Shown here: positions 1-8,776 of the stretch, one piece after another
Layout of the letters: each line of letters begins with the position of its first letter
How positions within the stretch are numbered: position 1 is the stretch's first letter
Assembly (NCBI RefSeq): GCF_003994475.1
Contig: NZ_RZNY01000038.1
Span: forward strand, 781-39,980
DNA length: 39,200 bases
Reading direction: 5' to 3'
Source: Paenibacillus anaericanus
GTDB lineage: Bacteria; Bacillota; Bacilli; Paenibacillales; Paenibacillaceae
Notes under the pieces: generated by a model
The model's database searches: none
The model's input: only the letters and a program-made list of their open reading frames with translations
What the model was told of the DNA's origin: nothing
Program-made: the position numbers and the translations under genes

Positions 1-102
1 AATGGCCTTGATCAGTCCGATCGTCCCAATCGAGATTAAGTCCTCCATATCTTCGCCTGTGTTATCGAATTTCTTGAGGTTATGGACACGAAGTGATGTC
101 AC
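1..102 (-). pseudogene. sigK: 5'-truncated internal fragment of sporulation sigma factor SigK
   Basis: Read on the minus strand this stretch gives [20 protein letters not shown] followed by LIKAI. This is the conserved region-2 signature of sigma-K ([20 protein letters not shown] in B. subtilis, from memory), the late mother-cell sporulation sigma factor. It runs off the left window edge towards the C-terminus. Upstream the match decays: the residues before KKF read SLRVHNL, apparently a shortened form of the NLRLVAHIV segment, and a stop codon follows at about 103. The N-terminal 60 or so residues are therefore absent here. SigE has a related motif, but the TGED spelling favours SigK. It is probably a displaced or duplicated 3' part, since a second SigK C-terminus lies at the right edge in the same orientation. 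Confidence 0.8.
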
Positions 103-116
103 CTAAGGGATAATAG

Positions 117-323
117 CCGAACAGAGCGCTATTTCAGTCACTTAATTACGAATGCATGGAATGGACTCGTAGGTACTCGCACTTTGCACAAAGGGGTAGC
201 TCGGAATATCTAATTTTACAATCAGGAACGTCCTTTTCAATCCCTAGCTGGAGCAAACCAGACCAATTCTACACTCACACTGTTGATAAACTCGCATCCT
301 TAATTACTACTTTACATGAGTAG
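117..323 (+). pseudogene. Open remnant, C-terminal piece of an unknown protein
   Basis: A 68-codon open stretch without a credible start runs from just after an in-frame stop at 114-116 to a stop at 321-323. It ends ...SWSKPDQFYTHTVDKLASLI then TTLHE, a composition that looks like real coding sequence. The only internal ATG would leave about 55 residues, and no ribosome binding site precedes it. I do not recognise the family. Lying just upstream of a possible immunity gene, it could be the tail of a deleted toxin, but that is only an inference from position. Confidence 0.3.
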
Positions 324-480
324 GAAAAATTAGTTCGTTCCATTTTTTCAGTATGTAATTGAAATTATATTCACACCATTGTAGCGTTATATTTAAGGTA
401 CATCTCCCAAACAATTTTTAATTGATACAAACAACTCATTAATTTACAATATATTCAAATGGATACTGGAGGTTCAATCG
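324..480 (+). promoter_or_regulatory. AT-rich leader with ribosome binding site for the 481 gene
   Basis: The 157 bases between the remnant and the next gene are very AT-rich and contain no open frame of note. A clear Shine-Dalgarno GGAGGT lies about 8-9 bases before the ATG at 481 and fixes that start. No confident -35/-10 pair could be chosen among the many AT-rich hexamers. Confidence 0.4.
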
Positions 481-1410
481 ATGAATAAGTGTATTTTTCA
501 TAAAGCTATTACTTTGAATATAACAACATACAAAGAATTAAACACTAAAGGGAAGGAGCTTGTTTCCTTACTAGAAGACTTCTTTAATTATTTTCATGAA
601 TACATAAATACTGAGTTAGAAATAGATTTTGAATTGATGAACGGTAGAGAGAGAACTATGAAATTAAATAATAAAAACCTAAGTAAAATTTATGAATTAT
701 TTATACAGGGAAATGTACAATGCTTGGAAATAAGTAGTCCTGGTGACTTTGAATATCCTGAAAAACCTTCCTATTCTGAAGATGAAATTTTACTACACCT
801 TCCTCATAGGTGTAAGATTGCTATTGAATGTAATCTCGCAGCGACTTATCCTCCGAATTTCTCAAACAAATCTATCTTTCCAAATGATTTTAGTATTTCT
901 TTAAGTGATCAATTATTTGATGGCTATATACCTGCGAATATTCAAACTAAATTTAGATTATTATTTCAAAAAGCAGTACGCTTGCTTGAGGCAGACACTG
1001 GATATATTACTTATGAATCTAAGCTAGTAAGGCTTACAATGCAATCCTCTTTCGAAGATTACTGGGGAATTAATATTTATCGACATCCTGGATTTTCAAC
1101 AAGACTACGTGGTTATTTCTGGGATAATTACCTTAGTGAACAACATATTGCCACACTTGGCGGTATAAAGTTAATTAAAGATTCTGCTCCTTGCGATATT
1201 ATAGAGCCAGTTATTCATTCTGATAAACTTGGTGTTTTCCTCCAATTAACCGATGATATTAACAACTACTCAGATGATCAGTTAGTAAGACTTAGAAAAT
1301 ATCTCTGGCCTTTATTAGATGTGGAATCTATTAAGTTTGAAATATATAACGGGGAACCACGTTTTTTAGAAATTCCACCCGGTTATATTACTAGATTAGT
1401 GGAATCTTAA
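481..1410 (+). CDS. Putative immunity-type protein (DUF3396-like), 309 aa
   Basis: Soluble protein of 309 residues with no signal peptide or membrane segment. The second half has the pattern W-x-N-x-L (WDNYLSEQHIATLGG) followed by a turn-rich LQLTDDINNYSDDQLVRLRKYL and a final hydrophobic strand. This resembles DUF3396 / immunity-protein families of polymorphic toxin systems, judged by pattern memory only. The start at 481 is supported by GGAGGT upstream. It stands alone on the plus strand, with small minus-strand hypothetical genes beyond it. An orphan immunity role, protecting against a toxin delivered by relatives, would suit the context, but no toxin gene is visible. Function is therefore tentative. 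Confidence 0.5.
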   Translation: MNKCIFHKAITLNITTYKELNTKGKELVSLLEDFFNYFHEYINTELEIDFELMNGRERTMKLNNKNLSKIYELFIQGNVQCLEISSPGDFEYPEKPSYSEDEILLHLPHRCKIAIECNLAATYPPNFSNKSIFPNDFSISLSDQLFDGYIPANIQTKFRLLFQKAVRLLEADTGYITYESKLVRLTMQSSFEDYWGINIYRHPGFSTRLRGYFWDNYLSEQHIATLGGIKLIKDSAPCDIIEPVIHSDKLGVFLQLTDDINNYSDDQLVRLRKYLWPLLDVESIKFEIYNGEPRFLEIPPGYITRLVES

Positions 1411-1472
1411 TACTAGCTAACCTAGAGACTTTCATGCTTCAACACAATGTTTATGAATTTCGTTTTCATTGA

Positions 1473-1991
1473 TTAATCTACAAGTAATATATTTTCGGCT
1501 AAATCGCTCAAGTCAATGTAATCTTCTGACAGCCATTCATAGTAAGTTAATCCAAGTTTCTGTGCTATTAAAAATGCAGGCGGCTCATCTAAATCAAATA
1601 TGTCTTCATCTATATCAAACAGCGATTCAATTCCATCTGTTGAATTTCCTTGTGAAATTATTAGTTCATTAAGAAAATAGAGATCGAAATGGCTCTTTTC
1701 TATTTGTATTTCCTCCGTCCAATTACATCCATACTCAAATGCAATTTCAGACTTATTAAATATTCTCAAATCCCATCCATGATCCTCAGCATAAATATAA
1801 TGAATCAGCACACTTGGATTAAGTGAAATAATTGATTCATCTATATTAAAAGCCTGTCCTTTCAATATAAAAGTAACCCATCCATTCTTCTCTGGAAACA
1901 CATAGCCCTGCTTATTTGATCCCTTGATAAGTTCAACTACGATTTGTTGCTTGTCAGTTTTCAAATGATAACTTTCGCTAAATTCACTCAT
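1473..1991 (-). CDS. Hypothetical acidic protein, 172 aa
   Basis: I chose the internal ATG (MSEFSESYHLKTDK...) rather than the first possible start because AGGAGCT lies about 10 bases upstream of it. The product is a soluble, acidic protein with a short Asp/Glu-rich segment (FDIDEDIFDLDEPP) and a C-terminal YYEWLSEDYIDLSDLAENI. There is no signal peptide and no motif I can assign. It is convergent with the putative immunity gene at 481, with about 60 bases between the stops. Small acidic orphan proteins of this kind are common among immunity genes, but nothing in the sequence proves that. Confidence 0.5.
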   Translation of the reverse strand: MSEFSESYHLKTDKQQIVVELIKGSNKQGYVFPEKNGWVTFILKGQAFNIDESIISLNPSVLIHYIYAEDHGWDLRIFNKSEIAFEYGCNWTEEIQIEKSHFDLYFLNELIISQGNSTDGIESLFDIDEDIFDLDEPPAFLIAQKLGLTYYEWLSEDYIDLSDLAENILLVD

Positions 1992-2095
1992 AATATAAGC
2001 TCCTTTTTTTATTAAATCTTTAATGGAATTCACATAACATTTGGGTATTCCCTAACCTTCCCTACTTTAAGGCTCGATGAGCCGACCGCGACTGT

Positions 2096-2341
2096 TTATA
2101 ATTTCTCCATTAGAAAAAAAGACATTGCTGGCCACTTTAATGCTTCTTCTTCAGTCATAGTATCTACAGTAGTCAAAATTAACATATATCCTATTGCATC
2201 CAACGAAAGGTGAGGATATTTAGTGATCAGTTCTTCATAGTAATCTATAATCCATCGAGGATAGCTATTATTTTTACTCCATTTTTCATATTGATTATTT
2301 CGTTCAAGATATGACATACTCAGGAATTTTTGTTTGTCCAT
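2096..2341 (-). CDS. Hypothetical small protein, 81 aa
   Basis: Short soluble protein beginning MDKQKFLSMSYLERNNQYEK. A good Shine-Dalgarno (GAGAGGAGCT) sits about 8 bases before the ATG, which supports expression. It is probably helical and has no recognised domain. It lies about 100 bases upstream of the 172-aa hypothetical gene on the same strand, so the two may be co-transcribed. Confidence 0.5.
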   Translation of the reverse strand: MDKQKFLSMSYLERNNQYEKWSKNNSYPRWIIDYYEELITKYPHLSLDAIGYMLILTTVDTMTEEEALKWPAMSFFLMEKL

Positions 2342-2464
2342 GTAATTTAGCTCCTCTCAAATAATGGGCTAATACGTTACTCTATTAGATTATTACTAAC
2401 TATTATTTTTATAATTATTCTCCTAAAACCATAAAATCCCTTTTTTATTCAACTGACACAATGA

Positions 2465-2629
2465 CTAAAGCAACAATCGTTCAAACTCGAAACTTAAACC
2501 TAATTCACTTTTATCATCCTTAAGAAAATTGCCGGTTAACTCTGTGGCAATACATAATATGTTCGTGTGTTCTCCTTTGTACGGTATGGATCGTCGTCCT
2601 GATATTCTTCTGCTCGATGATTGGATCAT
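2465..2629 (-). pseudogene. C-terminal fragment of a hypothetical protein, 54 codons
   Basis: Open frame ending ...GEHTNILCIATELTGNFLKD then DKSELGLSFEFERLLL and a stop. The sequence has normal amino-acid composition, but the first ATG has no ribosome binding site and a stop lies only four codons further upstream. It reads as the surviving tail of a larger gene, possibly another member of the small-gene group to its left. Family unknown. Confidence 0.3.
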
Positions 2630-2639
2630 GCTTAATCCA

Positions 2640-3216
2640 ATTTAACGGAGTAGCAAAAATACCGATGCGAAATGAAAGATATTATTCAACTTCATAAGAA
2701 AAAGGAAGTTATCGAAGAATTAAAAATACACTAGATAGAATAGCTCATATTAAGTGAGTGCTGCATTGGCACCCGAGTATTCGGAGACTTCATATATTGC
2801 GAGATTTCTTGAATAGGTTGCGAACATGGGAGCCGATTCCTGAAGACACTACCGGATCAAGAAGCAAATTCATTTATGGGTGGGGCACGAACTGGTTATT
2901 AACTGTATCTTTCCTATATCCCAAATAGGGCTGCATGTGTTAATCTTCAGCATCATGTGTACCCGGCAAAAAACCTGCCAATACAAAGTAAGACGTTTGC
3001 CGCAAATGTGCAGCAACCGCAAAAATTTGTAGCATTTTAAAGTCGAGTCGAACACTCGTCCGCACCAATTCGGAGCTATTGCGGCCTTGCCGTCGCTACA
3101 GGAAGTTAGCCATTTCACTGTTCCTTCCCCATCCAGGAGACAGGCTTAGAAACAACACAAGGGCCAGGCGTACTACTAACCGCCTGACCCATATTTTGGG
3201 TAGATTCAGCCTACTT
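2640..3216. other. Stretch without an intact gene
   Basis: No convincing gene is seen here. On the minus strand an open piece around 2930-3080 reads ...DFKMLQIFAVAAHLRQTSYF then VLAGFLPGTHDAED. This has protein-like hydrophobicity but stops on both sides and no start, so it may be a decayed gene. The overlapping 82-codon frame on the same strand is Cys- and Trp-rich and looks non-coding. Base composition rises locally in GC around 3000-3130. Confidence 0.3.
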
Positions 3217-3810
3217 CTAAAAATCCAAATTGGATGAACCTAATTGTGATATTTCCGTGAATAGAATAGAGATATTTTTTGAGGAAATATTCATTCCCTG
3301 CGATATCCAAAATTCTAGTGTGCCTACGTAGGCAGAAGATATGTAGGAGAATACATATTGTTGTTTTACTGAAACCTCAATCATCTGACCGCGTCTTGAT
3401 TGGAAAGAATGGTGTAACTGCTCTCTGATTAATTCTCGCAGCTTAACCGAAAAGCTTGGGTCGCCGTTTGGGCCCATAAAACACTTGAAGAATTCTCCAT
3501 GCTCAATAACGTACTCAAAAGGCTTAATATAACCATATGGTGGCTCAATAAAGGGACCTTGAGTATTACGAGAAAGACCTAATTTTTTGATTACTTTCCT
3601 ATATCCTTCTAATATATCGACAGAATATTGTTCATAAAAATCATCAATATCCTTGTAATGCAGATAAAACGTCCCCCTGTTTAACCCTGCTCGTTCGGTT
3701 AATTCTTTTACAGTTACATAATCCAAACCTTTTTCCATAATTAATTCCAAAAACACACCTCTAAGAATTTTCCTGGTTCGAACTATACGCTTATCTTCGT
3801 TTAAATCCAT
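3217..3810 (-). CDS. TetR-family transcriptional repressor, 197 aa
   Basis: The N-terminus carries a standard TetR helix-turn-helix: residues 10-55, including ILRGVFLELIMEKGLDYVTV and LNRGTFYLHYKD. The rest is a helical ligand-binding domain. It is divergently transcribed from a 14-helix DHA2 drug exporter, the classic layout of a local repressor controlling an efflux pump. An imperfect palindrome at 3931-3950, just downstream of a good promoter for the exporter, is the likely operator. The ligand cannot be told from sequence. Confidence 0.88.
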   Translation of the reverse strand: MDLNEDKRIVRTRKILRGVFLELIMEKGLDYVTVKELTERAGLNRGTFYLHYKDIDDFYEQYSVDILEGYRKVIKKLGLSRNTQGPFIEPPYGYIKPFEYVIEHGEFFKCFMGPNGDPSFSVKLRELIREQLHHSFQSRRGQMIEVSVKQQYVFSYISSAYVGTLEFWISQGMNISSKNISILFTEISQLGSSNLDF

Positions 3811-3902
3811 AAATAATCATATCCCTTTCATCTTTCCTGGTTACTTAATGAGCATTCCCATACGTTATGTTGATTAATAAACACAACATGAATAGATGAT
3901 CA

Positions 3903-3950
3903 TTGAGTTGGTCCATTCCTTTATTATAATGATCAACGTGATCGTTAATC
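3903..3950 (+). promoter_or_regulatory. Promoter and probable TetR operator for the MFS exporter
   Basis: A -35 TTGAGT (3903-3908), 16-base spacer and perfect -10 TATAAT (3925-3930) precede the exporter. Immediately after the -10 is GATCAACG-TGAT-CGTTAATC (3931-3950), an inverted repeat with one mismatch that would cover the transcription start. A repressor bound there would block the exporter, which fits the divergent TetR gene. Confidence 0.6.
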
Positions 3951-3989
3951 AACGTGAAGATCAACAACAATTAAGAGAGGACAATAAAG

Positions 3990-5438
3990 ATGATTAAGGA
4001 TACTTTCACTGGATCTGAATCTACCGGTTCTGAAATAAGATTAAGAGCATTAGTTCGGCCCTTGGCAGCCATTGTCTTGGGAATGATGATGGTTATGCTG
4101 GATAGCACAGCGATCAATGTAGCTATTCCAAAATTGATTCATGATTTAGGCGCACCTTTTACAACATTACAATGGACGATCACTGGGTATACCCTGGCGA
4201 TGTCGGCAACCATTCCATTGGCAGGTTGGATCTCAGATCGACTCGGTGCTCGAAAAGCTTTTTTGATTACAATTGTTCTGTTTACTCTTGGATCATTACT
4301 CTGCTCTTTCGCTCAAACCGCTGAGCAACTGATTGTATTTAGAGTCATTCAAGGGTTAGCAGGAGGAATGATAAACCCCATAGGTATGGCAATGGTATTT
4401 CGGCTTGCTCCTGAAGGAAAAAGAGGCCAAATCATGGGTCTTCTCGGAATCCCTATGCTATTGGCACCTGCCTCTGGACCAATATTATCAGGCTGGATGG
4501 TTGAATTTGCAACTTGGGAATGGATTTTCCTTATTAATCTTCCCATAGGAACACTTGCACTCGTTTTTGGAATAAAGTTTCTACCGGTAACTAAGAGAAA
4601 AGAAACTCTGACTCTTGATGTCATAGGCATGATTGTAGGACCTCTGTCTTTTGTGCTTATTACTTTAGGGGTCACCCGCTTGGGTGATGGTCTAGAGAGT
4701 GGTGGGGGAGTCACTATAATCGCTGGAGTGATATTACTAATTTGCTTCGTTATTAATGAGCTCCGACATAACCATCCCCTCCTGGAATTACGAGCGTTTT
4801 CTTCTCCTAATTTTACAAAAGGAATAGTTGTGAGTTGGATTCAATATATTGCCCTCAATGGTTCGCTAGTATTAATCCCGCAATATCTACAATTGTTCAA
4901 AGGATTTAGTCCATTCACAACCGGTCTAGTTATGAGTGTTCTCGCAATTACCTCCGGTTTATTGATGCCAATAGGTGGAAGGATTTATGATTTTATTGGA
5001 ATTCGTCCATTAGCCTTCTCGGGATTGTCAATTATAGCCGGTGCTTTGATAACATTATCCAATCTCAGCATTGAGACTTCATTAACAATCGTCGTATGTG
5101 CGATTGCAGGACTTGGCATTGGAATGGGATTATGTATGATGTCTTTAAACACCTTTATTCTACAATCTGCACCACCGTTGCTCATTAGCAGAGTCACACC
5201 GCTAACGTCTGCTGCATCCCAAATTATTATTTCATTTGCAATTACAGGATTAACTGGATTTTTAAACTACCGATCCAATGTGCATTCGCCTAATATAAAC
5301 CGTGAGAATCTATTTGATGCTTTAGCTTATGGAGATACTTTTGTATTAGCAGCTTGTATTGCTGCCGCAGGGGCAATGCTGAGTCTGTTTATAAAAAGGA
5401 AGAAGGAGCGAACTGTGGTTATTAGTAATTCTGATTAA
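3990..5438 (+). CDS. DHA2 (EmrB/QacA-type) multidrug efflux MFS transporter, 482 aa
   Basis: Proton-driven drug exporter of the cytoplasmic membrane. About 14 hydrophobic segments are predicted by eye. The motif-A loop appears as GWISDRLGARKAF after the second or third helix, and motif C-like GPILSGWMVEFATWEWIFLI leads into NLPIGT, which is typical of the DHA2 subfamily. The length of 482 is normal for the family. The ATG at 3990 is preceded by a purine-rich GAGAGGAC. It is divergent from a TetR repressor and followed by a terminator at 5491. Substrate range is unknown. Confidence 0.9.
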   Translation: MIKDTFTGSESTGSEIRLRALVRPLAAIVLGMMMVMLDSTAINVAIPKLIHDLGAPFTTLQWTITGYTLAMSATIPLAGWISDRLGARKAFLITIVLFTLGSLLCSFAQTAEQLIVFRVIQGLAGGMINPIGMAMVFRLAPEGKRGQIMGLLGIPMLLAPASGPILSGWMVEFATWEWIFLINLPIGTLALVFGIKFLPVTKRKETLTLDVIGMIVGPLSFVLITLGVTRLGDGLESGGGVTIIAGVILLICFVINELRHNHPLLELRAFSSPNFTKGIVVSWIQYIALNGSLVLIPQYLQLFKGFSPFTTGLVMSVLAITSGLLMPIGGRIYDFIGIRPLAFSGLSIIAGALITLSNLSIETSLTIVVCAIAGLGIGMGLCMMSLNTFILQSAPPLLISRVTPLTSAASQIIISFAITGLTGFLNYRSNVHSPNINRENLFDALAYGDTFVLAACIAAAGAMLSLFIKRKKERTVVISNSD

Positions 5439-5490
5439 TCAGGTAGTGGACATAAGGGCGCCTAATCGAATCTCCTATATTATCAAATTG

Positions 5491-5515
5491 AACCTGCTCT
5501 TATTAGCAGGTTTTT
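5491..5515 (+). terminator. Rho-independent terminator after the MFS exporter
   Basis: AACCTGC (5491-5497), an 8-base loop, GCAGGTT (5506-5512) and a T-run form a compact terminator about 50 bases past the exporter stop. The 200 bases from here to the next gene hold only short frames that I do not support. Confidence 0.75.
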
Positions 5516-5714
5516 CATGTCACACTCTCAGAAGGCTGACCCAAATCATCATCTCTGAAACGGTGAAGAAAACAAAAACACCGTTCATTAAAGCACTACG
5601 GTCAACTGTATTTATTAAACTAAGAGGAACTTATGCTCAAGCATAAAGCAAAAAAGGCAACCGTGGCAGACTTTTTGTATTCAACTAACGTTACTGAACG
5701 ATATTTAGTATTAA

Positions 5715-6533
5715 CTATTGCGGATGTAAAAACACCTGTATTTCATTCGATTGATTTCTAAAATCATCATATAACTCGGAAACGATTATAAATTCAATTT
5801 TTTCAATATTATTTTCTTTAAGATAGCCCTGAATTTGTTTGATTCTCTCATCCTTATTATGTTCATTATAAGTAATACATACATAATCACCTTTTGGGAT
5901 GAAACTTTTAATATATTCAGAACTTGAAAGTGGCTGTTTAGGTAACTCACCGTCCATAAAGACTAAATATGCCGATGTGAAAAATTCTTCTCCGCTATTT
6001 ATGAAAGTTGGTACATCGATGAAATACCCACTTTCAAACCCAAACTCCAATCCAGATTTTTTAGTATCTGCTTCAACTAATCTGCTATTTATTTCAAAGT
6101 TTCCCACCTCTCGGTAATCGCTAAGTTTTATAATATTTCTTTCTTCAATTATTCTTCGATAAGGTCCAAGGTTCTCTACTGCCATTAAACTGTACTCAAT
6201 CATTTCAGCAACCTTCTCAAATCTTTCTTTAGCATTATGTAATGATTGGATTTGTTCGTCTAAATAAACATGGTATGACCTGACATTTTCAGCCAGTTCA
6301 TGCATATTCCCTAGAGTCAATGTGTTTTTCAATTCTTTAAGGGGTATTCCGAAATTTTTAGCATGTTTAATAATATCGATATATATGAATTGGTCAATAC
6401 TGTAATATCGATAACCGCTATCTTTATTTATAAAGGAAGGTTTCAATAGATCGATTTTGTCATAATGGCGTAAGGCTTGAATTGATATATTGTTTATTTT
6501 TGCAGTTTCTCCAATTGAAAAAACATTTTTCAT
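5715..6533 (-). CDS. MerR-family regulator with effector-binding domain (BltR/BmrR type), 272 aa
   Basis: The N-terminal winged helix is clear: FSIGETAKINNISIQALRHY at residues 5-24, then DSGYRYYS. A coiled dimerisation helix follows at about 75-120, and a C-terminal domain of about 150 residues of the kind that binds small effectors. Such proteins bind a palindrome between -35 and -10 elements spaced 19 bases apart and activate by twisting the DNA. Exactly that architecture is present at 6544-6574, pointing at the alpha/beta-hydrolase gene. That target is broken, so the regulator may now control only itself or distant genes. Confidence 0.88.
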   Translation of the reverse strand: MKNVFSIGETAKINNISIQALRHYDKIDLLKPSFINKDSGYRYYSIDQFIYIDIIKHAKNFGIPLKELKNTLTLGNMHELAENVRSYHVYLDEQIQSLHNAKERFEKVAEMIEYSLMAVENLGPYRRIIEERNIIKLSDYREVGNFEINSRLVEADTKKSGLEFGFESGYFIDVPTFINSGEEFFTSAYLVFMDGELPKQPLSSSEYIKSFIPKGDYVCITYNEHNKDERIKQIQGYLKENNIEKIEFIIVSELYDDFRNQSNEIQVFLHPQ

Positions 6534-6543
6534 AAAATACCTC

Positions 6544-6574
6544 TTTACTCTATACCAAGTATAGACTTTATATT
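6544..6574 (+). promoter_or_regulatory. MerR-type promoter with 19-base spacer and palindrome
   Basis: -35 TTTACT (6544-6549), a 19-base spacer and -10 TATATT (6569-6574). The spacer contains a perfect inverted repeat CTATAC-CAA-GTATAG (6550-6564). This overlong spacer with an internal palindrome is the hallmark of MerR-activated promoters. It reads towards the hydrolase gene at 6634. Confidence 0.75.
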
Positions 6575-6633
6575 TCTATTATAACCATGACAAAGGCACA
6601 ATCAACGCCTTAATTGAAAAGGAGTTAGGTATA

Positions 6634-7922
6634 ATGAAAAAGATTTTAATTTCTTCTTTGGCGGCATCCATATTGCTTTCTGGAACCGGCATTCAAGCAC
6701 ACGCACAAGGTCAAAAAAACTTGGTAGCAAAGGCATCATCCCAGCAGGTTCTCACAAATACAACAAACAAACCTGGCTTGAGTAGCACTGAAAGGGGATC
6801 ATTGGCTAGCTTTAAGAAAGTAGCAGATTTAACAACAAAACAAATTTTCAAATTGAACCCAGAGAAAAATATAAGTTCACTATTAAGCTATCATGTTTCG
6901 CTCTATTCCATTTCATACCTTTCAGTTCAAAAAGGGAAACCTGTTGTGCTATCAGGGCTTGTAACAATCCCTAAGGGTAAGGTAACCCCTTCTTTCTAAC
7001 AATATCATCACGGAACAATGCTTCCTATTCCTTTACCCGACGGCGAAGGATCTAACGACGTCCCTTCTTTATATCATGGACAAACGGCTCAGCCTACTGC
7101 TGATTTTAGCGAAGTAAGAATGATGATTCTCACGTTCGCTTCCAAAGGCTATGTCGTAAGCGCTCCAGATTATGCAGGCTACAACGTATCTAAAAACCTT
7201 AATCATCCTTATAATATCGAATCCGAGTTAGCTGACTATTCGATAGACATGCTTAGAGCAACCAAAGAGTTAGTAAAGCAGCTTAAGATTAAAACAGAAA
7301 GTAAGGTATTCTTAACCGGATGGTCTGAGGGAGGCGGGGCTGCATTAGCCACTCAAAAATACATCGAACAAAAATATCCTAAGGAGTTTATCTTATTGCT
7401 ACATCTGCTCTAGCTGGGCCGTATGATACGCCAGCCATGTTCCAAAGTAACTTTGAAGGGGACGGTATGGGAGACGATATGGGGGAAAATGCCGGTATCT
7501 ATAACTGGACACTCTACAGCTTACTTAAGTTCAGTAACATTAATCGTTCAAATAACGAAGTGTGGAACTATAAAATCGAAAACTCCATGGATGCTATCAT
7601 ACCACCTTCTAATAAAGTAAGTGATATTTTCAAAACGTCCTTTCTTGAAAACTTTATGAGTGGTAATGATAAGGAACTCATGAAAGCTATTGAAGACAAT
7701 AGTCTTATTACCGGCTGGACTCCAAAAGCAAAAATTATGTTTCACTCAGGTAAAAACGATGATATCGTACCTCACTTCAATACATTGAATGCTTATAATT
7801 CTTCTAAGAAGCAAGGGGCGGATGTAACCTTATATGAGTATGAGGGGAATCATTATACTCCAGACCTCGACTATCTGATCACCACGATTAAAGATTTTGG
7901 CAAGCTGACAAGAAAACATTAA
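6634..7922 (+). pseudogene. Secreted alpha/beta-hydrolase (lipase/esterase-like), broken by a stop and a frameshift
   Basis: Begins with a signal peptide (MKKILISSLAASILLSGTGI, cut after ...AHA). The nucleophile elbow GWSEGGG is near codon 229, and the acid and base residues lie in GKNDDIVP and GNHYTPD near the end. This is the catalytic Ser-Asp-His set of a lipase-like hydrolase of about 425 residues. Two lesions are visible. An in-frame TAA at 6997-6999 lies between ...KVTPSF and QYHHGTMLPIPLPDG. A one-base frameshift near 7390-7410 lies where the frame should pass from KYPKEF into IATSALAGPYDTPAMF. Both halves are otherwise well preserved, so inactivation looks recent. GAAAAGGAG-type ribosome binding sequence precedes the ATG, and the upstream promoter is MerR-type. 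Confidence 0.8.
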
Positions 7923-7962
7923 TTACTGTTTTACGGTTTGTTTTTGCACTGATTTGAATATT

Positions 7963-8004
7963 AATAGACCTAGAACTCCAAGAATTTTGAGAACTAGGTC
8001 TATT
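7963..8004 (+). terminator. Hairpin after the hydrolase
   Basis: AATAGACCTAG (7963-7973) pairs with CTAGGTCTATT (7994-8004), an 11-bp perfect stem with a 20-base loop. No strong T-run follows, so its strength as a terminator is uncertain, but its place 40 bases after the hydrolase stop fits. Confidence 0.5.
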
Positions 8005-8051
8005 GAGTTCTCCCCCTCACCAAGAGGTTGGGCTAAGAAAGGAGATTTGTT

Positions 8052-8615
8052 TTGAATTTGCGGGTGAGAGAAATAAATAAAAATTTTGATGAGTTCTATA
8101 AAGTTGAAGATCTATATAAAACAGCTTTTCCGTCGAATGAGCGAATTCCATTATGGTTTCTAATGCGGAAATCAAAAAAGGAGTTTATTGATTATATTGC
8201 ATTTTATGATAATGACTTATTTGTGGGGTTTGCATATCTAATTACAAATAATAACCTGACATTTGTACTATACTTAGCGATTTCACCCGAAATTAGATCA
8301 ATAGGATACGGCACCGCCATACTTTCAAAAATCAGTGAGAAGTATGCGGATAATCGAATCATATTGAACATTGAAGCTGATAATGAAGTAGCGAGCAATT
8401 ATGAAGAGCGACTTAAACGCAAGAAGTTTTATTTGCGAAATGGATACCGAAGTACAGGGCTTAACATATTTGAATATGGACAAATATACGAAGTACTGGT
8501 CTACGGGAACGATGTTTCACCCAAAGAATATCAAGACTTATTCAAAAAATTCATTGGGCCATTGCTTATCTTACTTACCAATCCAAAAATTTCGAATGTT
8601 CATCATCTTGGTTAA
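8052..8615 (+). CDS. GNAT-family N-acetyltransferase, 187 aa
   Basis: The acetyl-CoA-binding motif is visible as LAISPEIRSIGYGTAILSKI (about residues 75-94; R/Q-x-x-G-x-G/A pattern), followed by the beta-strand ILNIEADNEVASNYEERLKR and the KKFYLRNGYRSTGL motif-B region. The product probably acetylates an amine on a small molecule or protein. It starts at TTG, chosen because AAAGGAGAT lies about 5 bases upstream. It is single, with no operon partner. The C-terminal 25 residues extend past the usual fold. Confidence 0.8.
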   Translation: MNLRVREINKNFDEFYKVEDLYKTAFPSNERIPLWFLMRKSKKEFIDYIAFYDNDLFVGFAYLITNNNLTFVLYLAISPEIRSIGYGTAILSKISEKYADNRIILNIEADNEVASNYEERLKRKKFYLRNGYRSTGLNIFEYGQIYEVLVYGNDVSPKEYQDLFKKFIGPLLILLTNPKISNVHHLG

Positions 8616-8662
8616 CACGAGCCGAAGATCTAGTTTGTAGTTTTCTTTCTAGAATCTACAAC

Positions 8663-8692
8663 TTTACAAAAAGACCGTCTGTACGGTATAGT
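8663..8692 (+). promoter_or_regulatory. Promoter with TetR-type operator for the SMR pair
   Basis: -35 TTTACA (8663-8668), 18-base spacer, -10 TATAGT (8687-8692). The spacer holds a perfect inverted repeat ACCGT-CTGT-ACGGT (8674-8687). A TetR gene closes the operon, so autorepression through this site is likely. Confidence 0.6.
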
Positions 8693-8776
8693 TAAGACTG
8701 TTGGAAAACCCATACTTTCATATCCATCACAAATGTAGGGTCAATGAAACAAAATCAAATTAGGGGAGTTAGTGAA

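Noticed and set aside
2870..3118. 82-codon minus-strand frame
   Set aside because: Cys/Trp-rich, no ribosome binding site. A parallel frame looks more protein-like but is itself broken.
5633..5761. 42-codon plus-strand frame with AGAGGAAC upstream
   Set aside because: It overlaps the 3' end of the MerR gene in antisense by about 47 bases and matches nothing recognisable.
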